From assembly GCF_003583365.1 (NCBI RefSeq), contig NZ_QXED01000002.1:682001-746000 (forward strand): a stretch of 64,000 nt of DNA. Direction: 5' to 3'. Below are positions 1-8,834 of the stretch, piece by piece. The position numbers and the translations under genes are program-made. Each line of letters starts with the position of its first letter. Within the stretch, counting starts at the first letter, position 1. The notes beneath the pieces are model-generated. The model saw only the letters and a program-made list of their open reading frames with translations. It searched no databases and had not been told where the DNA came from. This DNA comes from Fibrisoma montanum (GTDB lineage: Bacteria; Bacteroidota; Bacteroidia; Cytophagales; Spirosomataceae).

Positions 1-6
1 TCCACA

Positions 7-24
7 ATACCCGAATCCGGGTAT
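7..24 (-). terminator. possible hairpin after the response regulator gene
   Basis: A 7-bp stem (7-13 with 18-24, loop AATC) lies about 20 bases beyond the stop of the minus-strand response regulator. The window edge cuts off what follows, so no T-run can be judged. Weak terminator candidate. Confidence 0.25.
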
Positions 25-44
25 ATTTACGTATCAATAGGTTT

Positions 45-695
45 TTATAAACCTACCTCCAGCGCAAACCGAACCAGCTCGGCGACTGTACTGATGCCCA
101 GTTTAGCGTAGATATTTTTCCGATGCGTTTCAATGGTATACGGACTGAGGTGCACTTTGTCGGCGATCTGTGGCGTACTTAGGCCGGCTTTGATGTGCCG
201 GATAATTTCAACCTCTCTGGGTGAGAGCTTGTATTTTTTCAGAAACGTGTCGTCGGCGTGATTGCTGAACTGTTTCTGATCGGCCAGCTTTGGGTCAAAA
301 TACGTATGGCCCATAGCTACCTCCCGAATGGCCGTCAGCAGTTCGTCCTTGGTGGAGGTTTTGAGCATATAACCCAGTGCGCCCGCCTTCCGGAAATCGT
401 TGATATACCGACTTTCGCCGTACATGCTCAGAATCAGAATGTACAACTGCGGGTACTGCGCCAGCAGGAGCCGTGTGAGTTCAAGCCCATCCATCTCGGG
501 CATGTTGAAATCGATGATGAGCACATGAGGGCGGAGCAGCCGAACCTGATGCAGCGCTTCCCGGCTGTGGTAAATCTGGCCGATAATGGTTATATCCGGG
601 GCATCGGCCAGCATGGCCCTGAGCCCTTCACTGAACAGGCGATGATCATCAATGATGAGGATGTTGATGACTGGTGTGGTTTCCGATTGCATCAT
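45..695 (-). CDS. LuxR/NarL-type response regulator
   Basis: Two-component response regulator with an N-terminal receiver domain and a C-terminal LuxR-type helix-turn-helix. The acidic pocket is IIDDH, the predicted phospho-acceptor is the Asp of LIIDFNMPEMDG, and the switch Lys is in YMLKTST. The DNA-binding part carries LSPREVEII and the IETHRKNIYAKLG recognition region typical of NarL/FixJ. The reading frame opens at 716, but the start at 695 puts a Met just before the receiver fold; either way the gene overlaps the 3' end of the sensor kinase, which points to translational coupling. It is very likely the partner of that kinase. The target genes cannot be told from the sequence. The family is certain; the exact start is not. 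Confidence 0.9.
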   Translation of the reverse strand: MMQSETTPVINILIIDDHRLFSEGLRAMLADAPDITIIGQIYHSREALHQVRLLRPHVLIIDFNMPEMDGLELTRLLLAQYPQLYILILSMYGESRYINDFRKAGALGYMLKTSTKDELLTAIREVAMGHTYFDPKLADQKQFSNHADDTFLKKYKLSPREVEIIRHIKAGLSTPQIADKVHLSPYTIETHRKNIYAKLGISTVAELVRFALEVGL

Positions 696-3600
696 AGGGC
701 ACGTCGAGCATGACAATGTAGCTTTGTTCGTTGCGATCTATGGCTAACGATGCATGCAGATATTCTGCCCTGTAAGATATATTATTTTGGCCTATACCCG
801 GTGACAAATTCGTAGAAAACGATTGACGTGTAGGCGTTTGTGGCAAAGGAGTTTCAACAAGGATGCTTAAGTGACGCGGATGATAACCTAGCTGAACAAT
901 GGCTAGCCCCTGTCCACTGTGTTTTAGCCCGTTCTGGATCAATTCGGTGATAATCCGGTACGTAACAAGTTCGCGCTCGGGTTCAAGCCGGCGGATTGTT
1001 CCGAACAGAATGAATTCGAACTGCATGCGGGCCGACCGGTTGACCCGATCAATCAGCTGCTGCACAACGTCGGGGAGGGCGTATCGTTCAAATTCAACCG
1101 GCATCAGGTCGTGCGTAATGACCCGCAGGTCGTCACTGGCTTTATCGATCAGCTCATACGCCTTGCTGATCTCCGGAATGGCCGTCGGAGCCGGTTCTCG
1201 CTCGCGTGCCCGTTCCAGCATGCCTTTGATGGTGGCCAGCGTATTACCAACGTCGTCGTGCAGGTCCTGGGCAATCCGCCGGCGTTCACTTTCCTGCGTG
1301 GCCAGGGTATTCTGCATCAGCCGCTGCTGGCGGTCAAACCGCTGCCGGTTAAACGCACTGACGCCCCAGGCTACCAGACCGACCAGCCCCGCCAGACTCA
1401 GCAGGATGAACCACCAGGTTTGCCAGAAAGGCGGCTGAATGCGAATCCGGACTTGCGTAATGGGCGTGAGCTGGCCCCGGGCGTCTAGGGCACGTACCTG
1501 AAACGTGTACGTACCCGACGACACATCCGCGTACCGGACGGTATTGGTTTTTGTGAGGGACACCCAGTTATTGTCAACACCGTTGAGCCGGTAAAAAAAC
1601 GAGTTGTTTCCGTCGCTGAAGTAATCGAGGGCTGCGAAGCTGATCGCAAAAGTACGCTGCTGCGACGTAAGCGTTACCTTGCCGGTTTCGCCAATGAAGC
1701 CCCCGGTTCGGTACGGTTTGTCGTTGACCTGAAAATCGGTGATACGTACCGGAACCGTAGCGTCGTAGTCGAGCTGGTTTGGCACAAAACGGTCGAGGCC
1801 GTGTACCCCGCCGAAATAGAACGTACCGTCGGAGCTGATCAGGGCGGTGAAGCTGTTGTATTCACGACCCCGGGTCATAGGAACGGGGGTTATCGTTTCC
1901 TTAGCTGGCAAAAATTTGGCCAGTCCATTATTGGTGCTCAGCCAGAACCGCCCTTTCTGATCGGGGAGCAGTGCATACACTACGTTGTTGGGGAGCCCCT
2001 GGCGGGTGGTATAAACGCGGGTAACCCGTCGCGAAGCCGGATCAAAGCGGACCAGCCCGCGGTCGGTGCAGATCCAGATGCATTGCCGGGCCGGATCCGG
2101 ATACAGGTCAAGGATGTTGAAGCCCGGCAGGGTGGTGTAGAGCCAGGTAAGCTTGCCCTGTTCGTACCGGTATACCATCAAGTCCTGATCCCGGCGGCCG
2201 GCATAGAGCAGCTGGGTGGCAGCGTCGAAGTACAGCGACCCGTAATAGTTGCTCCCGGCATCTACCTGGCCCAGCGGCCGAAGCTGAGCGTCGTGAATGA
2301 ACAGACCGGCGTAGGTAGCCACAATAAAATTGCCGTCGGGTAGTTCCAGCATACCCCGGATGTACTGGCAGTCCTGATCGTCGCGGCAGAGCGGATTAGG
2401 GATGGTCATAAACCGGTCGCCGGCCGGATCATACTGCTGAATGCCCCGCTGATTGGCAATGAGCAGCCGACCGTTCCGGGTTTCGACGATATGCCGGATA
2501 TTGCCCTTGGTCGTTACGCCCATCTCAACCGTATAGGCGCGCATGGTTCCCGTAGCCGGGTCCAGCCGGCGAATTCCACCATCGACGGTGCCGATCCAGA
2601 TCTGGTGCCGCCGGTCTTCGCAGAGGCCCCGGATTGCGTGATTATTCAGGTCGCTGGCGTCGGCGGGATTATCGGAAAATGTTTCGATACGGTACTTACT
2701 GGGATAAATAATATCAATGCCAAAGGGGTCGCTGTTTACCCAGACCAAGCCCAGATCGTCGACGTAGATTTCTGGTATCTGGTTAGTCAACAACGAATAG
2801 GATTTATTCAGGCCCGGCCCCACTTCCCGAACAATCCGCATCCGGACGGGGTCGTACAGCCACGCGCCGGCTCCCTCGACAGCCAGCCACCAACGTCCCT
2901 GCTGGTCTTCCATCATGCTCTGGAATCGGAACAGGCCAATGCCGGGCCGGAGGGGATGCTGGTGCCGGAGACTCGTTAAGGTGGCGTCAAATTCATAAAT
3001 ACCTACCGAACTACCTAAGCAATACTGTCCGGTTCGGGTTCTGTAGAGCGATTGAAATACCTGCCGGCCAGGAATACCGTCGGTCGGCTGTCCCGTATAA
3101 TACGTCGTTAACCGACGGGTCGGGATGTGGTAGCGGGCAAACCCCACGGGAAGCAGAAACACCAGCGACTGATCGGCCGGACGGTAATTAATCCATTCGG
3201 TGATGATGGTCGATTTAGGTCGTATCTGCGGGTTAATCAGGGTTTTGCGCTGAGTCTGAACATTGAGCCGGACCACCCCCTCGATGGCATTACTATACCA
3301 GACCGTCGAATCGTCGGCGTAGAAAGGTGTGTGCAGACTGAAGCGTTTCCGGCCCCGGTTGTCGGTTACGTAGTAGCGCCGGAACGAGTTGGTTTGGCGG
3401 ACGTACTGGCTGAGACAATCTTCGGTTCCCGCCCACAGATCTCCCGACGGCGCTTCGATCAACCCCTGAATTTCACCTTTGCCGATAGTCGTTGAGTCGA
3501 GTTCGTCAAACTGATACCGCGTAAACCGGGTGCCATCGAAGCGGTTAAGACCGTCCTGGCTGCCCGCCCAGATAAACCCCCGGGAGTCTTTGATAATATG

Positions 3601-3714
3601 GTAGCAGGTGCCCTGCGAAAGCCCGTCGGTGGTGGTCAGGTGACGTACCGGAAACGGATACTGGGCATGAACAAGCCTGACAGACCAGATCAGTATAAAT
3701 ACTAGGCAGCGCAT
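649..3714 (-). CDS. two-component regulator propeller sensor histidine kinase (HisKA_3 type)
   Basis: About 1,021 residues. A signal peptide (MRCLVFILIWSVRLVHAQ) is followed by beta-propeller repeats of the regulator-propeller type with WAG, WIGT and WLST motifs. After these come a Y_Y_Y domain (FFYRLNGVDNNW), one membrane helix near residues 765-785, and a cytoplasmic HisKA_3 dimerisation domain (RRIAQDLHDDVGN) with the phospho-accepting His. The ATPase N-box (ITELIQNGLKHS) and a late GIGQNNISYRAEYL segment are present. The usual DxGxG of the first G-box is not visible; the equivalent stretch reads VETPLPQ. Start 3714 was chosen over 3747 because it gives the clean signal peptide. In Bacteroidota such sensors often detect oligosaccharides in the periplasm, but the ligand here is unknown. 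It overlaps its response regulator. Confidence 0.88.
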   Translation of the reverse strand: MRCLVFILIWSVRLVHAQYPFPVRHLTTTDGLSQGTCYHIIKDSRGFIWAGSQDGLNRFDGTRFTRYQFDELDSTTIGKGEIQGLIEAPSGDLWAGTEDCLSQYVRQTNSFRRYYVTDNRGRKRFSLHTPFYADDSTVWYSNAIEGVVRLNVQTQRKTLINPQIRPKSTIITEWINYRPADQSLVFLLPVGFARYHIPTRRLTTYYTGQPTDGIPGRQVFQSLYRTRTGQYCLGSSVGIYEFDATLTSLRHQHPLRPGIGLFRFQSMMEDQQGRWWLAVEGAGAWLYDPVRMRIVREVGPGLNKSYSLLTNQIPEIYVDDLGLVWVNSDPFGIDIIYPSKYRIETFSDNPADASDLNNHAIRGLCEDRRHQIWIGTVDGGIRRLDPATGTMRAYTVEMGVTTKGNIRHIVETRNGRLLIANQRGIQQYDPAGDRFMTIPNPLCRDDQDCQYIRGMLELPDGNFIVATYAGLFIHDAQLRPLGQVDAGSNYYGSLYFDAATQLLYAGRRDQDLMVYRYEQGKLTWLYTTLPGFNILDLYPDPARQCIWICTDRGLVRFDPASRRVTRVYTTRQGLPNNVVYALLPDQKGRFWLSTNNGLAKFLPAKETITPVPMTRGREYNSFTALISSDGTFYFGGVHGLDRFVPNQLDYDATVPVRITDFQVNDKPYRTGGFIGETGKVTLTSQQRTFAISFAALDYFSDGNNSFFYRLNGVDNNWVSLTKTNTVRYADVSSGTYTFQVRALDARGQLTPITQVRIRIQPPFWQTWWFILLSLAGLVGLVAWGVSAFNRQRFDRQQRLMQNTLATQESERRRIAQDLHDDVGNTLATIKGMLERAREREPAPTAIPEISKAYELIDKASDDLRVITHDLMPVEFERYALPDVVQQLIDRVNRSARMQFEFILFGTIRRLEPERELVTYRIITELIQNGLKHSGQGLAIVQLGYHPRHLSILVETPLPQTPTRQSFSTNLSPGIGQNNISYRAEYLHASLAIDRNEQSYIVMLDVPYDAIGNHTSHQHPHH

Positions 3715-3761
3715 AGCAAAATGGTGTAGGAATAGCGCTATAAACATACGGGTTGGTTAAT

Positions 3762-3776
3762 CGGTATAAAATACCG
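3762..3776. promoter_or_regulatory. palindrome in the divergent promoter region
   Basis: A 6-bp perfect inverted repeat (CGGTAT, spacer AAA, ATACCG) lies between the divergent sensor kinase and aldolase genes. A half-like copy (TACTGGTATTT) follows directly. It could be an operator for either gene. This rests only on position and symmetry. Confidence 0.25.
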
Positions 3777-3848
3777 GGATACTGGTATTTGTTGGATCGA
3801 TGAACTTCTTTGCGTTCTTTGCGAAAACGGTAAACCTTTTCAGCGTAG

Positions 3849-4628
3849 ATGAAGGAGAATCTGGTTAAGCAAAAGCTGATCAATAAACAGCCCGTGCTGG
3901 GCGTACTGTCGAATAGTGCCGATCCGACCATTGCCGAACTATGCGGCTTTTCGGATCTTGATTTTTACATGATCGACGGCGAACACAGCCCCGTCACGAC
4001 CTCGCAGGTGCAGGAGATTGTCCGGGCCTGCGAAACCAGTGGCATCACAGCCCTGGCTCGGGTTCGCAGCGGTGATCCCAAGCTGATTCTGCAATTCCTG
4101 GATGCTGGCGTTATGGGGGTTATGATCCCGGGCGTCACGTCCGTCGCCGAAGTGGAAGCGCTGGTCCAGGCGGTAAAATACCCCCCAATGGGAAACCGGG
4201 GGCTGGGACCGGTACGGGCCGCCGATTACCTGCTGGGGACTATGGGGCAGGGCGAATACGTCCAGTTTGCCAACGAGCAGACGCTGCTGCTGCCCCAGAT
4301 CGAGACCGTTGAAGCCGTCAATAATCTCGAGGCTTTGTGCCAGGTACCGGGCATCGACGGGTTTGTTGTCGGGCCGCGTGATCTGGCCATGTCGATGGGC
4401 TACTACGATGGGCCGGCCAACAGCGAAGTTCGGAAAGCAATTGCGGGTATTGTTGAAACCGTACTGAAGGCCGGACTGGTGATCGGAACAACGGCCGCTA
4501 CGGGCGATCAGGCCCGGGCGTTGATCGACCGCGGAGTATTGTTCTGCCTGAATTCGGTAGCCGGTTTGCTGCGGTCGGCTGCCGGCGAGTATTTAAAAGG
4601 AAAAGAGCCGGCCGGACAACCCTCCTGA
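3849..4628 (+). CDS. HpcH/HpaI family aldolase (class II 2-keto-3-deoxy acid aldolase)
   Basis: 259 residues, full length for the HpcH/HpaI family, which cleaves 2-keto-3-deoxy acids to pyruvate and an aldehyde in the cytoplasm using a divalent metal. Visible family marks are the catalytic-His segment MIDGEHSP, the Arg in LARVRSGD, GVMGVMIPGV, the YPPMGNRGLGP loop, the metal-binding Glu in LLPQIETVEA, and the metal-binding Asp in GFVVGPRDLAMSMG. The gene stands alone and is divergent from the sensor kinase. The exact substrate (rhamnonate-, galactarate- or homoprotocatechuate-derived) cannot be assigned without a pathway neighbour. Confidence 0.87.
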   Translation: MKENLVKQKLINKQPVLGVLSNSADPTIAELCGFSDLDFYMIDGEHSPVTTSQVQEIVRACETSGITALARVRSGDPKLILQFLDAGVMGVMIPGVTSVAEVEALVQAVKYPPMGNRGLGPVRAADYLLGTMGQGEYVQFANEQTLLLPQIETVEAVNNLEALCQVPGIDGFVVGPRDLAMSMGYYDGPANSEVRKAIAGIVETVLKAGLVIGTTAATGDQARALIDRGVLFCLNSVAGLLRSAAGEYLKGKEPAGQPS

Positions 4629-5390
4629 TAAGATCCATTGTCCAGACTAAATCGAAAGCCTGCCGAAAAAACATTCTTGCCTTTCCAACGATTTAGTAGG
4701 GGAGTGAATCGGGAGAGGGAGAAGCGAAAAAAAAACTTAACGATTTTTGATGAGTTTAGCGCAGCCCGACCGAATCATAAGCGGTAAACTATAGGCCGTC
4801 CGTTCCCGGCGGGCCATGAACACAAAAGTGTGTTTATTGTTTATTCGATAATTTGCAGACACCAGGTTACGTAATGAGCTAACATACAGCAACGATAAAG
4901 GCATAATTCGCCGTCAGCGAAGAATACCATGTCAACGTTGCCAGTAGCTCAGGAGAATGGGAGCAGCCCATTCCTTGTGGTTAAAGTCAGGTTCAGACCA
5001 TAAAAAAAATAATAATCAGATGGTGCAAAGTTTACATCCTAGTGCTTACGTTTGCCGCATAAATAATCTATCAGCGGTTTTGAAAAAGCACTGTCTTCCA
5101 CGAAATCCCGGGTAAGAGGTTACAAAAATTGGCTATTGTCAGCTTTAGTGTGCACTTTTTTATGAAATAGTAAGCGGAGTATGTTCATCGTCTTGAAAAA
5201 AAATTACTTTCGCTCATCAGCGATGAACAGCTTTACAGAAAATTTCAGCATGCTAACACATAGGCAATTGGCTCGTTGGGCGATAAAATCCACTGTTCTG
5301 ATAGGATGACCGTTCCCTAATTTTCTTTAAGGGCTTTTGTGAAATTAACAGTTTAGTTAGAAACATTGCGTCAAAATTAAATCCGTCTCT
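4629..5390. other. long AT-rich intergenic region, no gene seen
   Basis: About 760 bases with no open frame over roughly 20 codons that looks coding. The DNA is richer in A and T than its neighbours, with several A-runs and short inverted repeats but no strong hairpin with a T-run. It probably holds the end of the aldolase transcript and the promoter of the downstream secreted protein. A small RNA cannot be excluded. Confidence 0.4.
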
Positions 5391-7391
5391 ATGCGAACAT
5401 TTATCCAACAACACCCCCTGCGGATGCTGGCTGGACTCGTGTGGCTGAGTTGTGCTATGCCTTCCATCAGCCTTGCTCAACAAGTTGATACTGTCCGGCG
5501 AGATGCGGTTCAGCAATCTACAGTTGCTACCCCATCCGCGGCAACTGATACGGTCCGGCCACGCGACCGTGAACTTTACCGGGATAATATTTACAGGCTG
5601 GGTAAGCGGCCCTTCGCCGACACGCTGAACCGCCAGGATTTCAAATCCGTGGCCAGCGACGTCGCCGAACTGGACGACTGCGATACCACCTTTCAGACGT
5701 TTATTCTCGTACGTCGACAGTCTCCCTGGCGGGTTGGGCTTTTTGCAGGGCCAAACTTCGCCTATTGCGGTACCTGGGAGAATACCTTTGGACCTAACCG
5801 GCGCGACAATTCGCTGTACAACGGAGCCGGTATTAACGTAACGGCCAACGTTGATTACTTCCTGACCCGCCCTGAGCGCCGGCTTCGTTTCGGTGTAGGT
5901 GGGGTGCTGGGGTATCAAAACTACGTAACGCGCCGGGTCTATCGGGACTTCCTGTTCTCACTGGCCAACGCTCGTGGCATTTCGAGCGATCAGGTGCTGT
6001 TCAAGCAGCGCGCATCCGACGACTTCTACATTGCTCTCGGGCCGGTCGTAACGTTTAACTTCTCACGGAACCGTACGGGTCTGCGGACGGGTACGTTCCT
6101 GGAACTGGGTCTGCGGGGTGGTTTGTTCCGGACGGAAGCCGCTACCATCACAGCGTCAGTACCGAGCCAGGCCGATCTGCTGATCCGGTCAGTTAACCCG
6201 AGCACGAAGATTCTGCGTCCGGGTGGTATCCTGTCGCTGGGGGTCTTTTTCCCGCTGCGTAACAACTGGCACATCGGTGTGCAGGCACAGGGCTTCTACA
6301 CGCGTCTGAACTACCTGATCGTAAACGGTATCGACGACCAGTTGCTGGAGTTCAGCCGGAAACACGGTGGTTTCAGTGCCGGTATCGGCGTACGCAAAGG
6401 CTTCATCGAGCGGAAGCTGATTCCGAAGGCTCCGATTGTTTGCCCGGTCTGCGACTCAATCCCGCAACTGTCTGTACGTTTTGCTAACAACAACCCGCTG
6501 GCTGGCCTGTCATACGCATCCGACAGCCTGCCGTCTAACTCTACGCCGGTGATCAGCTGGCGCAGCACCACGGTGAACCCGCGGAACGAAACGTTCACGG
6601 CTCGTCTGCACTATAAAGCCGATACGCTGGGCGCTGCCCGCGATACGATCATCGCACAGGTTGAAAACACGACTGATACAACGCTGACGTTCCCGCAAAC
6701 GTACCTGGATTCGGCTGGCCGCCCGGCCCGTGGTTTCTACTACGTAACGGTACACAACCGTCAGGAAGCGAAGTGCGGTACGTGTATGAGTGAGGTTGCA
6801 ACCGCCAGCTTTACCATTCTCGGACCACGTGGTGCTGAAGAATGCGAGTTCCGCCACCGTCTGGAGCGCCTGGAGGTCTACTACCGCACGCCATACACAC
6901 GTGAAATTGCCAATGTCTGCTACTGTAATGGTCAGATCACGTCCGTGGGCGACACGGTTCTGCGTCTGAGATACCGCACGCTGAACCGCCGTCTGGCTGA
7001 AGGTGTCGTTGAGTTCGACACGAACACGGTGCTGCTGAACATTAACCAACTGCCGGGTACGCTGGCTCAGACGCTGCAAACCGAGAAGTCTCGGATCGAA
7101 AGCGGCAACGCCATCCGCTACAGAGGCCGTCGGGTACGTCCGCAGGTGCTGTACTTCCGCGCTGTGTTCACGGTTACGAAACTGCCGTGCAACGGTCAGC
7201 CTGAGCAGCCGGTGGGTAGCTTCAACACGACGATCAGCGATGATACGTTCTCGATCACTGATCTGAAGCCGCTGACCGATGACCAGAAGGCTCGTCTGCT
7301 GGCACCGCCGGCACCAGCCCGTAAGGCTCCGGCTCGTCGCCGGGCCGGCAACAGCGGTCGCCGTTCGGATGTAAGCTTTGATCTGAACTAA
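5391..7391 (+). CDS. large secreted protein with a barrel-like N-terminal half, function unknown
   Basis: 666 residues beginning with a signal peptide (MRTFIQQHPL ... SISLAQQ). Residues about 110-340 alternate aromatic and glycine residues (WRVGLFAGPNFAYCG, LRFGVGGVLGYQNYV, NWHIGVQAQGFYTRL), which resembles an outer-membrane beta-barrel of the PorT/OmpA-like kind. The second half has clustered cysteines (CPVCDS, CGTCMSE, CEFRHR, VCYCNGQ) and a strongly basic tail (RKAPARRRAG). It may combine a barrel with a periplasmic or surface domain stabilised by disulfides. I do not recognise a named family. The gene ends at a strong terminator just before cobS. Codon use looks host-like. Confidence 0.7.
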   Translation: MRTFIQQHPLRMLAGLVWLSCAMPSISLAQQVDTVRRDAVQQSTVATPSAATDTVRPRDRELYRDNIYRLGKRPFADTLNRQDFKSVASDVAELDDCDTTFQTFILVRRQSPWRVGLFAGPNFAYCGTWENTFGPNRRDNSLYNGAGINVTANVDYFLTRPERRLRFGVGGVLGYQNYVTRRVYRDFLFSLANARGISSDQVLFKQRASDDFYIALGPVVTFNFSRNRTGLRTGTFLELGLRGGLFRTEAATITASVPSQADLLIRSVNPSTKILRPGGILSLGVFFPLRNNWHIGVQAQGFYTRLNYLIVNGIDDQLLEFSRKHGGFSAGIGVRKGFIERKLIPKAPIVCPVCDSIPQLSVRFANNNPLAGLSYASDSLPSNSTPVISWRSTTVNPRNETFTARLHYKADTLGAARDTIIAQVENTTDTTLTFPQTYLDSAGRPARGFYYVTVHNRQEAKCGTCMSEVATASFTILGPRGAEECEFRHRLERLEVYYRTPYTREIANVCYCNGQITSVGDTVLRLRYRTLNRRLAEGVVEFDTNTVLLNINQLPGTLAQTLQTEKSRIESGNAIRYRGRRVRPQVLYFRAVFTVTKLPCNGQPEQPVGSFNTTISDDTFSITDLKPLTDDQKARLLAPPAPARKAPARRRAGNSGRRSDVSFDLN

Positions 7392-7410
7392 GCAATAAGC
7401 TATAGAGTGC

Positions 7411-7442
7411 AAAAACCGGGGGCTCAGGCTCCCGGTTTTTTT
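7411..7442 (+). terminator. rho-independent terminator ahead of cobS
   Basis: A 13-bp stem (AAAAACCGGG pairing with CCCGGTTTTT plus three inner pairs including one G-T), a TCAG loop and a T-run. It lies 20 bases after the secreted-protein stop and only 25 bases before the cobS ATG. Confidence 0.85.
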
Positions 7443-7467
7443 ATGTTTGTGCCAACTTGTACGATCT

Positions 7468-8256
7468 ATGATCAAGCTCTTTTTTACCGCCCTGATGTTT
7501 TACACGCGCCTGCCCGTTCCGAAAGGCATTGATCATTCGGCGGATGCGCTCAATCGGGCTACTATTTTCTTTCCCCTGATTGGCTGGATCGTGGGCATAA
7601 CCGGCGTTGGCGTCTACTGGCTCGGTACGGTGCTGTTTCCGCCGACCTACCTGCCTGTCCTGTTCAGTATGATCGCGACAATCTGGATTACGGGTGCCTT
7701 TCACGAGGATGGTTTCGCCGACGTGTGCGATGGATTCGGAGGAGGCTGGACCAAAGCGCAGATCCTGACCATCATGAAAGACAGCCGACTGGGAACCTAC
7801 GGTACCATTGGCCTGGGCTTGCTGCTGGCCGTCAAATTTTTTGCGCTGCAATCGCTCCTGTCGGCAGAAGCGTTTGGCTGGGCCGTAGCCCTGAAGTACG
7901 TATCGGCCCATAGTGTCAGCCGATTCATAGCCGCGACGATTATTCCGGCTTTACCTTATGCGCGGGAAGACGACGAAGCCGCTAAAGCCAAGCCCGTGGC
8001 GGAAGGGATCAGTACCAGGCAGGTAGCCATAGCGGGCGTGTTCGGCATCGGGCCGCTGGTAGCGCTCTGGGCGCTCACCGGACTCTGGATCTACCTGACG
8101 TTTCTGATTCCGCTGTTGCTGCTTCGCTGGCGGCTCATGTCATTTTTCCGGCGGTGGATTGGCGGTTATACCGGCGATTGCCTGGGGGCCACGCAGCAAC
8201 TCGCCGAAGTAATCATGTACCTGTCGTACGTTTCCTTGTTATGGATATCTATCTAG
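7468..8256 (+). CDS. cobS: adenosylcobinamide-GDP ribazoletransferase (cobalamin synthase)
   Basis: About 262 residues, an integral membrane enzyme that joins adenosylcobinamide-GDP and alpha-ribazole (or its phosphate) in the last assembly steps of cobalamin. The signature FHEDGFADVCDGFGG sits near residue 77, followed by KDSRLGTYGTIGL, both diagnostic for CobS. Five or six hydrophobic segments are evident. The ATG at 7468 gives MIKLFFTALMFYTRLP, the usual N-terminus; a longer TTG frame at 7447 is unlikely. The stop overlaps the next gene by 16 bases, so the two are translated together. No cobalamin riboswitch is visible upstream. Confidence 0.95.
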   Translation: MIKLFFTALMFYTRLPVPKGIDHSADALNRATIFFPLIGWIVGITGVGVYWLGTVLFPPTYLPVLFSMIATIWITGAFHEDGFADVCDGFGGGWTKAQILTIMKDSRLGTYGTIGLGLLLAVKFFALQSLLSAEAFGWAVALKYVSAHSVSRFIAATIIPALPYAREDDEAAKAKPVAEGISTRQVAIAGVFGIGPLVALWALTGLWIYLTFLIPLLLLRWRLMSFFRRWIGGYTGDCLGATQQLAEVIMYLSYVSLLWISI

Positions 8257-8825
8257 TTCGACATACTGAAGTTGCCGTGGGACGTAGCGTAGCCTATGGG
8301 CAGGCCGATGTGGACCTGGCCGACAATTACCTCGAACAACGGGATCGGTTGCGCTCATTTCTGCCCACAGAATCATCGGCCGTTACGTTTGCGAGCCCGC
8401 TGAGCCGGTGCCGGAAGCTGGCCCTGGATCTGACGGAAGCCGACGAGCCGGTTGTTTTTGACGACCGGCTGAAAGAAATTCATTTTGGCGATTGGGAGCT
8501 GATTCCCTGGACCGACATTGGCCGGGAAGTGCTGGATCCCTGGATGGCTGATTTTGTGAACGTACGAACCCCAAACGGCGAAAATTTTCAGGATGTATTC
8601 GACCGGGTTGGCGCGTTCTGGCGGGAGCAGATTGTGCCCCTCGCGGAAAGCGGTACCGGGCAGCCGGTTTTCGTTATTACCCACGGCGGAGTGATCCGCG
8701 CTTTGCTGTGTCTGTTTCTGGGGTTATCTTTGCAGAATGCCTACCGGCTACATCTTGACTATGGCTCGGTAACTAAAGTAACCATGAACGGGTTATACTA
8801 TACGATACAATACATTAATCGCTGA
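8241..8825 (+). CDS. histidine phosphatase, probable alpha-ribazole phosphatase (CobC-like)
   Basis: 194 residues of the histidine phosphatase (phosphoglycerate-mutase-like) superfamily. The catalytic phospho-His motif is at the N-terminus (YLVRHTEV), the second arginine in SPLSRCRKLA, the acid region in FGDWELIPW and the second His in ITHGGVIRAL. The start lies inside the cobS 3' end. Overlap with cobS makes dephosphorylation of alpha-ribazole 5'-phosphate the obvious job. The symbol cobC is widely used for this role, but the family is broad, so the specific reaction is inferred from context. Confidence 0.85.
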   Translation: MDIYLVRHTEVAVGRSVAYGQADVDLADNYLEQRDRLRSFLPTESSAVTFASPLSRCRKLALDLTEADEPVVFDDRLKEIHFGDWELIPWTDIGREVLDPWMADFVNVRTPNGENFQDVFDRVGAFWREQIVPLAESGTGQPVFVITHGGVIRALLCLFLGLSLQNAYRLHLDYGSVTKVTMNGLYYTIQYINR

Positions 8826-8834
8826 TTTGACCGC

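Noticed and set aside
7392-7467. Cobalamin riboswitch before cobS
   Set aside because: The gap is only 76 bases and is filled by a terminator; no B12-box-like sequence was recognised.
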